A stretch of 17,186 nt of DNA from Bacteroidota bacterium (GCA_023430945.1 JAEYYE010000212.1:1-17186); one strand, 5' to 3'. Positions 7,566 to 16,239 are shown, counted from the first letter of the stretch. Notes: generated by a model from the sequence alone, not told the origin. Numbers and translations: made by a program.

Positions 7566-7580
7566 CCCGCCGTTCGCGGG
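7566..7580 (-). terminator. Weak hairpin directly after the LigD stop
   Basis: A 5-bp all-GC stem (7566-7570 with 7576-7580) and a 5-nt loop begin one base past the LigD stop. No T run follows. It might attenuate read-through into the DUF2383 gene, but it is short enough to be chance. Confidence 0.25.
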
Positions 7581-7581
7581 A

Positions 7582-10113
7582 TCAGAAGCCCTCGATCCTG
7601 GAAAGGCACTTTTTCAGGTCCAGGCCTTTGCCGAGAACCCCTGTGAAGAGATCACCACGCGCTTCCACACGGCTGGGAACCGTCCGCATCGTGAACGCTG
7701 TACGATCCAGCCCTGGCCTCACCTCCTTCCAATCCAGTGGTGTCGAGACCGTTGCACCTGGCACCGGCCGAACGCTATAAGCACAGGCCAGGGTCTGCCC
7801 CTTGCGGTTCTGCAGATAGTCCACATACAACTTGCCGCCACGTTTCGCGATCGTTCGCTCGATGGTCGTTGTGCCGGGTAACAGATCGGTGGTCCGGGCC
7901 GCGATCGCCTCGGCCAACGGCGCCAGTTCCTGGTACGTGTATCTCGCCTTCGTTGGCAGGTAGATATGCAGACCGGATGCGCCGGATGTCTTGCAGAACG
8001 CAGGCGCTCCGATCTCATCACAGATCACCTTCACGGCAAGTGCGGCCTCTATCGCCTGATCGAACGTGGTCTTCTCTCCCGGATCGAGATCGATGATGAT
8101 ATGTTCCGGATGATCGGGTCTTTGGTAACGGGAACTCCATGGATTGAATTCGATGCAACCCAGATTGGCGAGGTACAACAAGGTCGCGCGGTCGTTACAG
8201 ATGATATAGTTGATCCGGCCCTTGCGCACCTTTGAATCCAGCGGTTCGGTGTGGATCCATTCGGGCATGTTCGCACCCGCTTCCTTCTGGTAGAAACCCT
8301 TATCCGCAATGCCGCCCGGGTTCCGTTTCAGCGATTGCGGCCGATCCTTCATGTACGGAAGGATATACTTGTGCATCCGATCATAATACTCGATCAGATC
8401 ACCTTTCGTGGTCCCATCATCGGGCCAGTAGACCTTGTTCTGGTTGGTGAGCTTGATCTGCTTACGGCCCACTTTCAGCGTATGCCCATCATCGCGCGTT
8501 GGTCCACCGCCGGTTCCGCTCTTCTTCGATCGGGCCGTTGCCTTGAGCGGCTCCTTCACCTCTCGCACCACCTCGGCCGCCTTCTTATCGTTCCGGAGAC
8601 CAAGGAAGACCGGATGCCGCATCTTGCCGTCCTTGGTCCACTCCGTGAATTTCACGTTGCATACCAGTTTCGGTTCCAGCCACACCGCCGGCGTGTTGGT
8701 GGTCACCTTGCCCTGGAATGGACTTTTCGTCCGTACCAGCGGACGCATCCTTTCCATCAGATCGTTCAAGCTCTTCTGTGTGAAACCGGTACCGGCGTGA
8801 CCGACGTATTTCAACCGATCACCTTCGCGAACCCCGAGCAGCAGCGATCCGAAATGATCGCGTGAACCACGTGGCTCCGTATAACCACCGATGATCACCT
8901 CCTGCCCCTGATGATGTTTCAACTTCAGCCACTCGCTCGATCGGCGGCCGGGCAGATAGGGCGAATCCATCTTCTTGGCCATGATGCCTTCAAGCCCTTT
9001 ATCCGCAGTGATCGCGAAGAAGGATCTTCCCTCACCGATGATGTGATCGCTGTAACGAAGATGTTCATCGGTCGGGACCGCTTTCTGCAGACGTTCCTTG
9101 CGCTCGATCAGCGGAAGCGCCGTAAGGTCCTCTCCATTGATCCGCAGCAGATCGAACGCGTAGTACACGATGTGGATCGTACGATCATCCAATGCGTTCT
9201 GCAATCCTTGGAACGTTGGAAGGCCGTTCGGATCCAAAGCGACTACTTCACCATCGATCACCAGATCATCCTTGAGCCGACGGAGCGATCGCACCACATC
9301 GGGATATGCTGCGGCGAATGAATTCCCGTTGCGGGAATACAAGCGCACTTCAGCTCCCGTTTCCGCGATCGCACGGTAGCCGTCCCATTTCACTTCAAAT
9401 AGCCAGTCATCGTCGTCGAAAGGCTGGTCGTGAAGTTTCGCCAGCATCGGCTTGATCGGTTCCGAGGCTTTTTTCCTCGGGCTCCGCGCCGTTGCACTTT
9501 TTGTCTTTGCAGCAGTTCTTTTGGCTGGTTTTCCGGCCTTCTTCAAGGCCTTGTTGATCGGTGAGTCCCTGGCCACGTGATCTTCACTATCGTAACCGGC
9601 TACCGCGTTCTCATCACGGTGCTTGATCATCAACCAGGCATTCTCGGCCTTGTTCTTCTGCATGCGCACCAGCGCGAATTCACCCTTCAGTTTCCTGCCA
9701 TGCAACCTGAACTTGAACGAACCGTTCTCCAGGTCCTTCAAGATCCGATCCCCGCTGATCTTGTTGCCGTTCGCATCGATCGGTTCGTAGAACCCCTTGT
9801 CCCAGATCTCCACGATGCCCGCACCATAATTGCCGGGTGGGATCACTCCTTCGAAATCCTTGTAGTCGTACGGATGATCCTCGACCATCATCGCCAGCCT
9901 GCGATCCCTTGGATCGAGCGAAGGCCCTTTTGGTACCGCCCAACTTTTCAGCACACCTTCCATCTCGAGGCGCACATCGTAGTGCAACCGAGTGGCCTTG
10001 TGCCTCTGGATCACGAAGATCTTTCTATCCTGCTTCGGTGCTTTCTTCGATCCGCCAGGCTCCGGTGTGCGATCGAGATCGCGTTTCGCGCGGTACGTGG
10101 AGAGGCGGCTCAT
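7582..10113 (-). CDS. ligD: Multifunctional DNA ligase D (PE-LIG-POL order)
   Basis: This 843-aa enzyme processes and seals double-strand breaks in bacterial non-homologous end joining. Domain order is 3'-phosphoesterase (about 30-190), ATP-dependent ligase (about 220-520) and primase-like polymerase (about 550-835), the Pseudomonas arrangement rather than the mycobacterial one. PE residues visible are H38, H44, D46, R48, H80 and Y84. The ligase has its nucleotidyl lysine K242 in VKWDGYR, E289 in IDGEVV, EGIMAK (375-380) and the LKLKH motif near 397. The polymerase shows the metal-binding pair D675/D677 (IIDLDPG), H716 (GLHIYLP) and D765 (VDYLQN). A Lys/Ala-rich linker at about 190-215 joins PE to LIG. 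Its ATG overlaps the Ku stop by four bases, so the two are translationally coupled. Confidence 0.97.
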   Translation of the reverse strand: MSRLSTYRAKRDLDRTPEPGGSKKAPKQDRKIFVIQRHKATRLHYDVRLEMEGVLKSWAVPKGPSLDPRDRRLAMMVEDHPYDYKDFEGVIPPGNYGAGIVEIWDKGFYEPIDANGNKISGDRILKDLENGSFKFRLHGRKLKGEFALVRMQKNKAENAWLMIKHRDENAVAGYDSEDHVARDSPINKALKKAGKPAKRTAAKTKSATARSPRKKASEPIKPMLAKLHDQPFDDDDWLFEVKWDGYRAIAETGAEVRLYSRNGNSFAAAYPDVVRSLRRLKDDLVIDGEVVALDPNGLPTFQGLQNALDDRTIHIVYYAFDLLRINGEDLTALPLIERKERLQKAVPTDEHLRYSDHIIGEGRSFFAITADKGLEGIMAKKMDSPYLPGRRSSEWLKLKHHQGQEVIIGGYTEPRGSRDHFGSLLLGVREGDRLKYVGHAGTGFTQKSLNDLMERMRPLVRTKSPFQGKVTTNTPAVWLEPKLVCNVKFTEWTKDGKMRHPVFLGLRNDKKAAEVVREVKEPLKATARSKKSGTGGGPTRDDGHTLKVGRKQIKLTNQNKVYWPDDGTTKGDLIEYYDRMHKYILPYMKDRPQSLKRNPGGIADKGFYQKEAGANMPEWIHTEPLDSKVRKGRINYIICNDRATLLYLANLGCIEFNPWSSRYQRPDHPEHIIIDLDPGEKTTFDQAIEAALAVKVICDEIGAPAFCKTSGASGLHIYLPTKARYTYQELAPLAEAIAARTTDLLPGTTTIERTIAKRGGKLYVDYLQNRKGQTLACAYSVRPVPGATVSTPLDWKEVRPGLDRTAFTMRTVPSRVEARGDLFTGVLGKGLDLKKCLSRIEGF

Positions 10114-10886
10114 GAAGCCTTCTTCTTACGCGTATTCAGGCTGGCCTTGAGCTGTTCCATCAGATCATCGCTCTTGGTGTGCACCACTTTCAATTCCTTC
10201 ACAGGTATGGTCTTGCCCTTCGCCTTCGCGTGGATCATCTTCATCAGCTGCTCGGAGTATGTGTCCTTGTACTGTGAGATGTCGAATTCGCCCGTGCCCT
10301 GATCGATCAATGAAAGTGCGAGCTTCAATTCCGCTGGCGCAAGCTTCATATCATGCGGAATGTCCAGTTCCTTGGGATCGCGCACCTCCTCCGCGAACCG
10401 CAGCTGGTTCAAGATCAGCACGTCGCCATCGGGCACGAGCAGGCCTGGATGTTCCTTGGTGCGCATAACGAAGGTCGTCATCGCCACCTTCTTGCTTTTC
10501 TTCAAGGCCTCGCGCAGCAGTACGTAGGCGCGTGCGCCGCTCTTCTCGGGAGCGAGGTAATAAGGTTTCTCGAAATATTTTCCCGGCACCTGTTCCTCCG
10601 GAATGAATTCCTGCACGGCGATCGTGCCCGTCTTTTCAGCCGCCGCGGCCTTCATATCCTCATCGGATACGATCACGTACTGTCCTTGATGATCGTACGC
10701 ACGAACGATCCGCTCCCATGGCACTTCCTTTCCCGTGGCCTCATTCACACGGCGGAAGCGGATCTTGCTGTTGTCCTTCGAATCGAGCATATCCAGATCG
10801 AGCTCGCTGCCCTGCGTGGCACTGAACATCTTCACGGGGATGTTCACAAGCCCGAAGGCTATCGCTCCTTTCCAGATGGCCCTCAT
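10110..10886 (-). CDS. ku: DNA end-binding protein Ku
   Basis: This is a 258-aa bacterial Ku, the homodimeric ring that holds broken DNA ends and recruits LigD. It begins with the hallmark MRAIWKGAIAFGLVNIPVK and contains the core segments KEVPWERIVRAYD, FIPEEQVPGKYFEKPYYL and ALKKSKKVAMTTFVMR. The C-terminus is a short basic tail (RKKKAS) like the minimal Ku forms, with no long lysine extension. It overlaps LigD by ATGA. The ATG at 10886 lies 2 nt after the stop of a 45-aa ORF, and the likely ribosome site AAGGAA lies inside that ORF's last codons, so its translation may depend on passage through the small ORF. Confidence 0.96.
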   Translation of the reverse strand: MRAIWKGAIAFGLVNIPVKMFSATQGSELDLDMLDSKDNSKIRFRRVNEATGKEVPWERIVRAYDHQGQYVIVSDEDMKAAAAEKTGTIAVQEFIPEEQVPGKYFEKPYYLAPEKSGARAYVLLREALKKSKKVAMTTFVMRTKEHPGLLVPDGDVLILNQLRFAEEVRDPKELDIPHDMKLAPAELKLALSLIDQGTGEFDISQYKDTYSEQLMKMIHAKAKGKTIPVKELKVVHTKSDDLMEQLKASLNTRKKKAS

Positions 10887-10888
10887 AA

Positions 10889-11026
10889 CTATTCCTTCGA
10901 TCGAACAACGATCTCGTCAGGTTCATATCCACGTTCACGGATCGCTTCGATCAGCGATCGCTCCTCCCACTTGCGCAGGCCGCTTTCGGCGGCGCTTTCA
11001 CTTTTCCAGTGTTCTGAATGTTCCAT
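10889..11026 (-). CDS. Small ORF (45 aa) coupled to Ku
   Basis: Reading leftward from an ATG at 11026, an open frame of 45 codons begins MEHSEHWKSESAAESGLRK and ends EIVVRSKE-TAG at 10889, just 2 nt before the Ku ATG. The predicted protein is charged and mostly helical, with a WEERSLIEAIRERGYEPDE segment that looks like a real amphipathic helix and turn. I know no family for it. Position, strand and spacing suggest the first gene of a small-ORF/Ku/LigD operon, or a translated leader controlling Ku. The frame stays open for some way upstream without a better ATG. It is short, so chance cannot be excluded. Confidence 0.5.
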   Translation of the reverse strand: MEHSEHWKSESAAESGLRKWEERSLIEAIRERGYEPDEIVVRSKE

Positions 11027-11220
11027 TCGAAGTTGGATGTTGCCCTGTACATTGCCATGGCTGTGCCGAAACGGCTTTCATGCGCACAGGAGCAGCGCGG
11101 GTAGAGCTTCCTTTCAGAAATTGTGGAAAACGCGCCACAAGTTTCAGGATCATAACGTATGTCCCAGGCCGATTGAGCGTGGAGCGCCAGGTTCGGAATA
11201 ACAGTTGCCACGCCCGGCGC

Positions 11221-12453
11221 ATGAGCAAGGAGAAAGTTGAAAGGCCAGGAAAGAAGCGCCAGTTATGGAAGATACTTCTCGTTATCCTGGTGGTACTGAT
11301 CGCTGTGCGGATAGCACTGCCCTACATCGTACTGGACCAGGCGAATGACAGGCTGAAGAGCATACCCGGCTATTATGGACATATCGATGATATTACGATC
11401 TCACTTTTCCGCGGAGCCTATGGCATCCATGATTATTATCTGGACAAACAGGACACGGTAACGAAGGTGCGCACACCTTTCGTGGCCGGTGAAGACATCG
11501 ATCTTTCGCTTGAATGGAAGGCGCTCTTCGAAGGACGCATCGTTTCGGAGATCGTGCTGGAAAGACCGATCGTGCGTTTCACGAAGGAATACGCCGAACC
11601 TGAGGAGATCGCCGAGGATACGGTGGAGCTCGTGGATCTGTTGAAGGATTTCATGCCGATCGATGTGAACCGGTTCGAGGTCTACAACGGCGCTTTCCAA
11701 TTCAATGATCCAACGAGTTCTCCGCAAGTGCATCTCTCCATGGAGAACGTGGAGATCCATGCGGAGAACCTGTCATCGGTGCGGAACAATGCCCAGCTGC
11801 TTCCCGCATGGGTCTCCATGGACGCTGATGTCTATCGCGGTCACTTCATGCTGGATATCGATCTGGATCCCCTGGCGGGTTCGCCAACGTTCGATCTTGC
11901 TGCAACGCTTGAAGGAACGGATCTCACCTTGTTCAATGAATTCTTCCAGGCGTATGCGAACTTCGATGTGCAACAAGGCACTTTCGGACTATATACCGAG
12001 ATCGCGGCCAAGGACGGCAAGTTCCTCGGTTACGTGAAGCCCGTGATCAAGGACATCGAAGTACTCGGTCCGCAGGACCGTGATAAATCGATCGGTAAGA
12101 AATTATGGGAAGGATTGGTGGGCCTTGGCGGTATGCTGCTCACCAATCCCAAGGAAGACCAGATCGCCACCCGTGTTCCACTTGAAGGGGATCTGAGAAG
12201 GCCCGACGTGCGAACTTGGTACGCCATAATCGATCTGTTGCGGAACGCGTTCATCCGTGCTTTGGAGCCGCAGGTGGACAACGAGATAAACATTGCAGAG
12301 GTCCCTGGCGGCTGGAAGGAAGATGACCGCGGCTTCTTCGCGCGTTTGTTCGAAGGAGAGGAAGGCGACGATCCCGAACGACTAGAACGGCGCAAACAAC
12401 GAAGGGAAGACCGCCGGAAGGAACGGGGGAAAGAGAAAGATGATGGGAATTGA
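11221..12453 (+). CDS. AsmA/DUF748-like membrane-anchored protein
   Basis: This 410-aa protein has a basic N-terminus (SKEKVERPGKKR), one membrane segment at about residues 15-37 (LWKILLVILVVLIAVRIALPYIV) and a long beta-rich domain expected on the periplasmic side. Phrases such as VLERPIVRF, NRFEVYNGAFQFND and VHLSMENVEI, followed by a DLAATLEGTDLTLFNEF-type repeat, are typical of AsmA-like/DUF748 proteins. These are related to lipid-transport or envelope-maintenance scaffolds. The C-terminal tail is a highly charged RKQRREDRRKERGKEK stretch. It is divergent from the Ku operon and apparently monocistronic. The ATG at 11221 places the membrane anchor correctly; an open frame continues upstream to 10735 but overlaps Ku. 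The stop codon forms part of the downstream hairpin. Confidence 0.8.
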   Translation: MSKEKVERPGKKRQLWKILLVILVVLIAVRIALPYIVLDQANDRLKSIPGYYGHIDDITISLFRGAYGIHDYYLDKQDTVTKVRTPFVAGEDIDLSLEWKALFEGRIVSEIVLERPIVRFTKEYAEPEEIAEDTVELVDLLKDFMPIDVNRFEVYNGAFQFNDPTSSPQVHLSMENVEIHAENLSSVRNNAQLLPAWVSMDADVYRGHFMLDIDLDPLAGSPTFDLAATLEGTDLTLFNEFFQAYANFDVQQGTFGLYTEIAAKDGKFLGYVKPVIKDIEVLGPQDRDKSIGKKLWEGLVGLGGMLLTNPKEDQIATRVPLEGDLRRPDVRTWYAIIDLLRNAFIRALEPQVDNEINIAEVPGGWKEDDRGFFARLFEGEEGDDPERLERRKQRREDRRKERGKEKDDGN

Positions 12454-12492
12454 GAACAGAACGCCCGGCTTTTGGCCGGGCGTTCTGTTCTC
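12452..12492. terminator. Strong bidirectional hairpin between convergent genes
   Basis: A perfect 18-bp stem (12452-12469 with 12475-12492) has a 5-nt TTTTG loop. It begins at the second base of the AsmA-like stop codon and ends 10 bp before the stop of the leftward gene at 12503. It can serve both transcripts. It is the longest perfect inverted repeat I noticed in the window. Confidence 0.88.
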
Positions 12493-12502
12493 GAGAATAA
12501 AT

Positions 12503-13132
12503 TCATTGATCGTTGCCGGCCGGATCTGTGCCAGCGCTCGATCCGGTGGTGCTGCTACCCGCAGCCTGATCAGGTGATCCAGGTCTTGTTCCCACGCCTT
12601 CCGCTGCAGTTCCGGTACCAGGTGTTCCAGTATCTGCACCGGTGTTGCCAAGTCCGCTCTCACCATCATTGGAATACATTCCCTCGGTACTTCCCCGGCG
12701 TTCCAGGCGGGGATCTTGCGGATCGCCCGGGATCGTTCCAGTGCCTTGTTGTGCGTCCAACGCATTACCACCCTGGCCTGTCGCTCCTTCCTCATAGGGA
12801 TCGGCGGTAGTGCCCGTACCCGACCTGTTCATTCCACGATCGGTCTCGTTCATTTCCATTCCCGGCCTCGATTGCATGCGGTCATTATCATCTGCCGTGT
12901 TGCGCGCGATCCAGATCGCCAGAGCACCCACAACGACAACGATGGCGACGATCCATACAGCGGCATTCGAGCGTGGTTCATCGCCACGCCGATCCGGCCC
13001 GATCGGATTGGATGGACCCGTGCGGCCTTGATCACCGCCGGTATATCCTGTTCCACCGGTGTAACCGGTATTCCCTGTTCCATGTGTGCCCATGTTACCG
13101 GCACCTCTGGAATTTCCTGTGATCTCTGCCAT
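12503..13132 (-). CDS. Gly/Thr-rich single-pass membrane protein, unknown function
   Basis: This 209-aa protein has a low-complexity head with tandem TGYTGG units (residues 22-33), one clear membrane span at about 56-77 (NAAVWIVAIVVVVGALAIWIA), and a tail of about 130 residues rich in G, T, D, E and P that looks disordered. There is no cleavable signal peptide and no domain I recognise. With about 55 residues on one side, including DRRGDEPR just before the span, the basic side is probably cytoplasmic and the long acidic tail periplasmic. It is 155 bp after the TPS/TPP gene on the same strand. It may be an envelope stress or surface-hydration protein, but that is a guess from composition. Confidence 0.7.
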   Translation of the reverse strand: MAEITGNSRGAGNMGTHGTGNTGYTGGTGYTGGDQGRTGPSNPIGPDRRGDEPRSNAAVWIVAIVVVVGALAIWIARNTADDNDRMQSRPGMEMNETDRGMNRSGTGTTADPYEEGATGQGGNALDAQQGTGTIPGDPQDPRLERRGSTEGMYSNDGESGLGNTGADTGTPGTGTAAEGVGTRPGSPDQAAGSSTTGSSAGTDPAGNDQ

Positions 13133-13287
13133 GACTTATCGGATTATGTTGATCAAGATCACCGAATTGCCGGTGACTTCCTGCTGGCAGCAAGCCTTGC
13201 GCCACCGGTCGATCCTGAAAGAACCATAGTCAAAGGCGGGGCTGCTGAACCTCGATCCATCCGGATCATGAAGAAGCAGTACCACGA

Positions 13288-15573
13288 TCAGCCTGCCTTG
13301 ATCCCTTTTTGTGAAAGCGGGCGCTGCACCGATGTGGTGATCATACGTTGAAGGAAGGGAACCACTTCCTTCTGGCTGCGTAGATTGAATCGTGCAAGAC
13401 TTGGCCGCAGCCCAACACAGATCGAATATCCCGATCGCGGCATCACCGCGAACATGTCCTCATCGGTGCGATCATCACCGATCGCAAGAATGAAATCCGC
13501 ATGGTCCTCGGTGATCACCGAATGAACGGCTGTGCCCTTATCTGCTCCCAGTGGGCGTGCTTCCACGACCTTATCTCCCTCGGTGACCCGGAAACCGAGT
13601 TCCGGTGCCATGTCGTTCAACCGGTCGATGAGCTCGCGCGATCGCAGGAAGCCCAGGTCACGATCGGCCCCACGGTAATGCCATGTGATGGATTCGTTCT
13701 TTAATTGAACTAAAGCCCCAGGGCAACGCTCAGCCAGCGCATCGAACATTGGTTTCAACCTGAAGCGCCAGTCATGTTGTTGCTTGATGCGCCTTTGCCA
13801 GGACCCGTTCTTCGGGCGGTAGAATACGCCGTGCTCCGCTGAAAGCGCCACCGGCAGATGTCCGTAGAAGCTTTCCATTTCGTCCGGGACCCTGCCGCTC
13901 ACCATTACCACGAGATTCTTCGGATCACCGGCCAGTTGTGAAATGAGATCAAGCACCTCGCGTGATGGGGCCGCACGCATCGGATCGGCCGCGAACGGCG
14001 CAAGCGTGCCATCATGGTCCAGGAAAAAGATGCGCCGTTGGGCCGCGGCGTGATCGGAATGGAGCTTCGCTTCGATGCCTGCTGTGATCTCCTTCGCCTG
14101 CATGCGTCGCTGGCGGTTGCGCGCATCCTTCAACTCATCTAGGAAGTCCTTGGCCCACCGATCCACATCGTATTGGGAAAGGCGGCGCGCCATCGCCTTA
14201 TGCCTCTCCTCCTGCTCTTCCGCCGGCATGGATAGCGCCCTTGTGATCGCATCGGAGATCGCTTCCTTGTCGTTCGGGTTCACCAGGATCGCCCCGCTCA
14301 ACTCAGCTGCAGCGCCGGCCGTTTCGCTCAGGATCAATACGCCGCGCTCATCCTTGCGGCTGGCAACGAACTCTTTCGCCACAAGGTTCATCCCGTCCCG
14401 CAGCGGTGTGATCAACGCCACATCGGCCGAACTGTAAAGGCCCACCATGTAGGCGTGGTCGATCGACTTGTATTGATAAACCACGGGGGTCCAATCGATG
14501 TTGCCGTATTTCCCATTGATCCGGCTCACCTGCATCTCGATCTCGCGGCGTAGATCGGCGTAGGTGCTCACCACATCGCGCGAGGGAACGACCACCATCA
14601 CGAACATCACATTGCCCTGCGCCCATTTCTCCTTCTCGAGAAAATGTTCGAACGCCTGCAATCTGCTGAGAAGGCCTTTGGTATAATCCAGCCGATCGAC
14701 CGAGAATATCACACGCTTGCCATCGCATTGCCTTGCAATGCGCATCCGCTCCCGCTGCACCTTGGGATCATCGTACGCATTGCGGAAACTTGCCGTATCG
14801 ATGCTGATCGGAAAGGCATCGACCACCGCAACGTGATCGGCTGTGCGGATGGTGCGCAGGTTATGGTCATGACCAAGCACATGTTGCACCGATCGCTTGA
14901 AGTGCTGCGCATAATCATGCGTGTGGAAACCGATCAGATCGGAACTGAGCACACCTTGCAGAAGTTCGCGGCGCCAGCGATCGGGAAGTGACCGGAAGAC
15001 TTCCGAAGAAGGGAAAGGGATGTGAAGGAAGAACCCGATCTCCGCATCCGGACGCAGTTCAAGCAACATCTCCGGAAGGAGCATCAGATGGTAATCATGC
15101 ACCCAGATGCGATCGCCCGGTTCCAGCACCTGCGCAAGTTTCTTGGCGAACAATTCGTTGGCCGTACGATAATCCTCGTATTCCACTTCATCATACTTCA
15201 CGTATGAGGTGAAGTAGTGGAACAACGGCCATAGGGTCGAATTGCAGAAACCGTTATAGAAGTTATCCTGCACTGCTTTCGGCATGAATACCGGATGCAG
15301 GATATAACGGCCTTCCTTCAATTCACCTTCCGGGCCCAGGTATGGCCTCAATTTCCGCTCTGACAGATCGGACGCACCCACCCAGAGCGTGGATCGGCGG
15401 ATGGAAACATCCTTGGAGATGTAGGATCCGATACTGCTGACGAGGCCGCCCGCGCTGGGAACGATCGAAAGACCATCGGCCCGTTCAGATATCCGATAAG
15501 GCAGGCGATTGGAAATGATCACCAGCCTTTCCTCGTGGCCATCGTGATCCGTATTGTCTATTCTCAAATTCAT
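13288..15573 (-). CDS. Bifunctional trehalose-6-phosphate synthase/phosphatase
   Basis: This 761-aa fusion makes trehalose from UDP-glucose and glucose-6-phosphate. The N-terminal GT20 synthase (about 15-485) shows SNRLPYR, W64 (LWVGA), VHDYHLMLLP (158-167), FFLHIPFPSSEVF, DRLDYTKGL (293-301) and the nucleotide-sugar motif LRDGMNLVAKEF (391-402). The C-terminal HAD phosphatase (about 510-750) has its nucleophile D519 and acid/base D521 in FLDHDGTLAPF, VMVSGR (556-561), SAEHGVF, and the metal-binding GDDRTDEDMF (699-708). Both halves therefore look active. An in-frame ATG at 15618 would add 15 residues and start 9 bp after the previous stop. I prefer 15573, which better fits the family N-terminus and is preceded by GAGATCGAC. 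The product suggests osmotic or desiccation protection. Confidence 0.95.
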   Translation of the reverse strand: MNLRIDNTDHDGHEERLVIISNRLPYRISERADGLSIVPSAGGLVSSIGSYISKDVSIRRSTLWVGASDLSERKLRPYLGPEGELKEGRYILHPVFMPKAVQDNFYNGFCNSTLWPLFHYFTSYVKYDEVEYEDYRTANELFAKKLAQVLEPGDRIWVHDYHLMLLPEMLLELRPDAEIGFFLHIPFPSSEVFRSLPDRWRRELLQGVLSSDLIGFHTHDYAQHFKRSVQHVLGHDHNLRTIRTADHVAVVDAFPISIDTASFRNAYDDPKVQRERMRIARQCDGKRVIFSVDRLDYTKGLLSRLQAFEHFLEKEKWAQGNVMFVMVVVPSRDVVSTYADLRREIEMQVSRINGKYGNIDWTPVVYQYKSIDHAYMVGLYSSADVALITPLRDGMNLVAKEFVASRKDERGVLILSETAGAAAELSGAILVNPNDKEAISDAITRALSMPAEEQEERHKAMARRLSQYDVDRWAKDFLDELKDARNRQRRMQAKEITAGIEAKLHSDHAAAQRRIFFLDHDGTLAPFAADPMRAAPSREVLDLISQLAGDPKNLVVMVSGRVPDEMESFYGHLPVALSAEHGVFYRPKNGSWQRRIKQQHDWRFRLKPMFDALAERCPGALVQLKNESITWHYRGADRDLGFLRSRELIDRLNDMAPELGFRVTEGDKVVEARPLGADKGTAVHSVITEDHADFILAIGDDRTDEDMFAVMPRSGYSICVGLRPSLARFNLRSQKEVVPFLQRMITTSVQRPLSQKGIKAG

Positions 15574-15627
15574 GTCGATCTCACCACCGGCAGCGGGCCG
15601 ATCGAGGCGATCGGCCACAAGTTATGC

Positions 15628-16188
15628 TCACGCTTCAGCGCTTCCCTGCCGCATGAACGATACTTCGGAGCCTTCATCGTTGGCCGGCCGCTCGATCAGA
15701 TAGCTTCCACGACCTTCCAATGCAAGCCCGTAAAGTCCCTCTCCAAGTGCGGTGAAAACATAGCCAGGCCCGTTCACGAACACAAGATCATCGCCGCTCA
15801 ATCCAGCGACCTGCGTAACACGCTCGCTACGCAGCACAAGTTTTTCGAGCAGCACCACCTGCCGGCCATCCTTCAACATCTCCTCCCTAAGGTTCTGCCA
15901 AACTTCGGTCACCTCCGTAATGGAGCCGTGGCCGCGCCGCAGGCGTTTGAAGCAGCTGGCCGTGGTCTGAAGCAACTTGGTATGATCGGCCACCGTATGT
16001 CCCTCCGTACCGAATGGTGACCAGATCCGTAGTGCGGTATCTTTCTGCCCTTCCTGCACCACCAGGAAATGTTCCGGTTTCAAATGATCGACATGATCGG
16101 CAACGAAACCACGGATCACATCCTGGTAATAATCCGCCGCCACTCGGGCTTGCTTAGCACCTGGCTTGAAGTAGATCTGGATCGCCAC
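15628..16188 (-). CDS. Hypothetical protein, paralogue B of an unknown two-member family
   Basis: This is a soluble 186-aa protein of no family I recognise. It starts MAIQIYFKPGAKQARVAADYYQ-like helix and has a middle section with RLRRGHGSITEV. It ends GLYGLALEGRGSYLIERPAND followed by a variable tail. Residues 152-166 match residues 154-168 of the protein at 6422-6958 at 13 of 15 positions, and LVF/LVY-plus-Gly strands precede both. It sits 51 bp after the broken RES-domain gene and 9 to 54 bp before TPS/TPP, so it is probably co-transcribed with TPS/TPP. One copy lies beside end-joining genes and the other beside trehalose synthesis, which hints at a stress role but says nothing about mechanism. 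Confidence 0.8.
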   Translation of the reverse strand: MAIQIYFKPGAKQARVAADYYQDVIRGFVADHVDHLKPEHFLVVQEGQKDTALRIWSPFGTEGHTVADHTKLLQTTASCFKRLRRGHGSITEVTEVWQNLREEMLKDGRQVVLLEKLVLRSERVTQVAGLSGDDLVFVNGPGYVFTALGEGLYGLALEGRGSYLIERPANDEGSEVSFMRQGSAEA

Positions 16189-16239
16189 AGCACGATGGGA
16201 ACAGATCGTTTACCGAAAACCCGTGATCGCGCGTGATCG

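Noticed and set aside
10951..11211. 86-codon leftward frame overlapping the small ORF before Ku
   Set aside because: Cys/Ser/Arg-rich translation with no operon fit; the 45-aa frame has better composition and spacing to Ku.
10735..11220. Long N-terminal extension of the AsmA-like protein
   Set aside because: It would overlap Ku on the opposite strand and bury the membrane anchor in the middle of the protein.
13141..13227. 27-codon rightward ORF in the gap before the Gly/Thr-rich protein gene
   Set aside because: Too short, no ribosome site, no operon context; likely chance.
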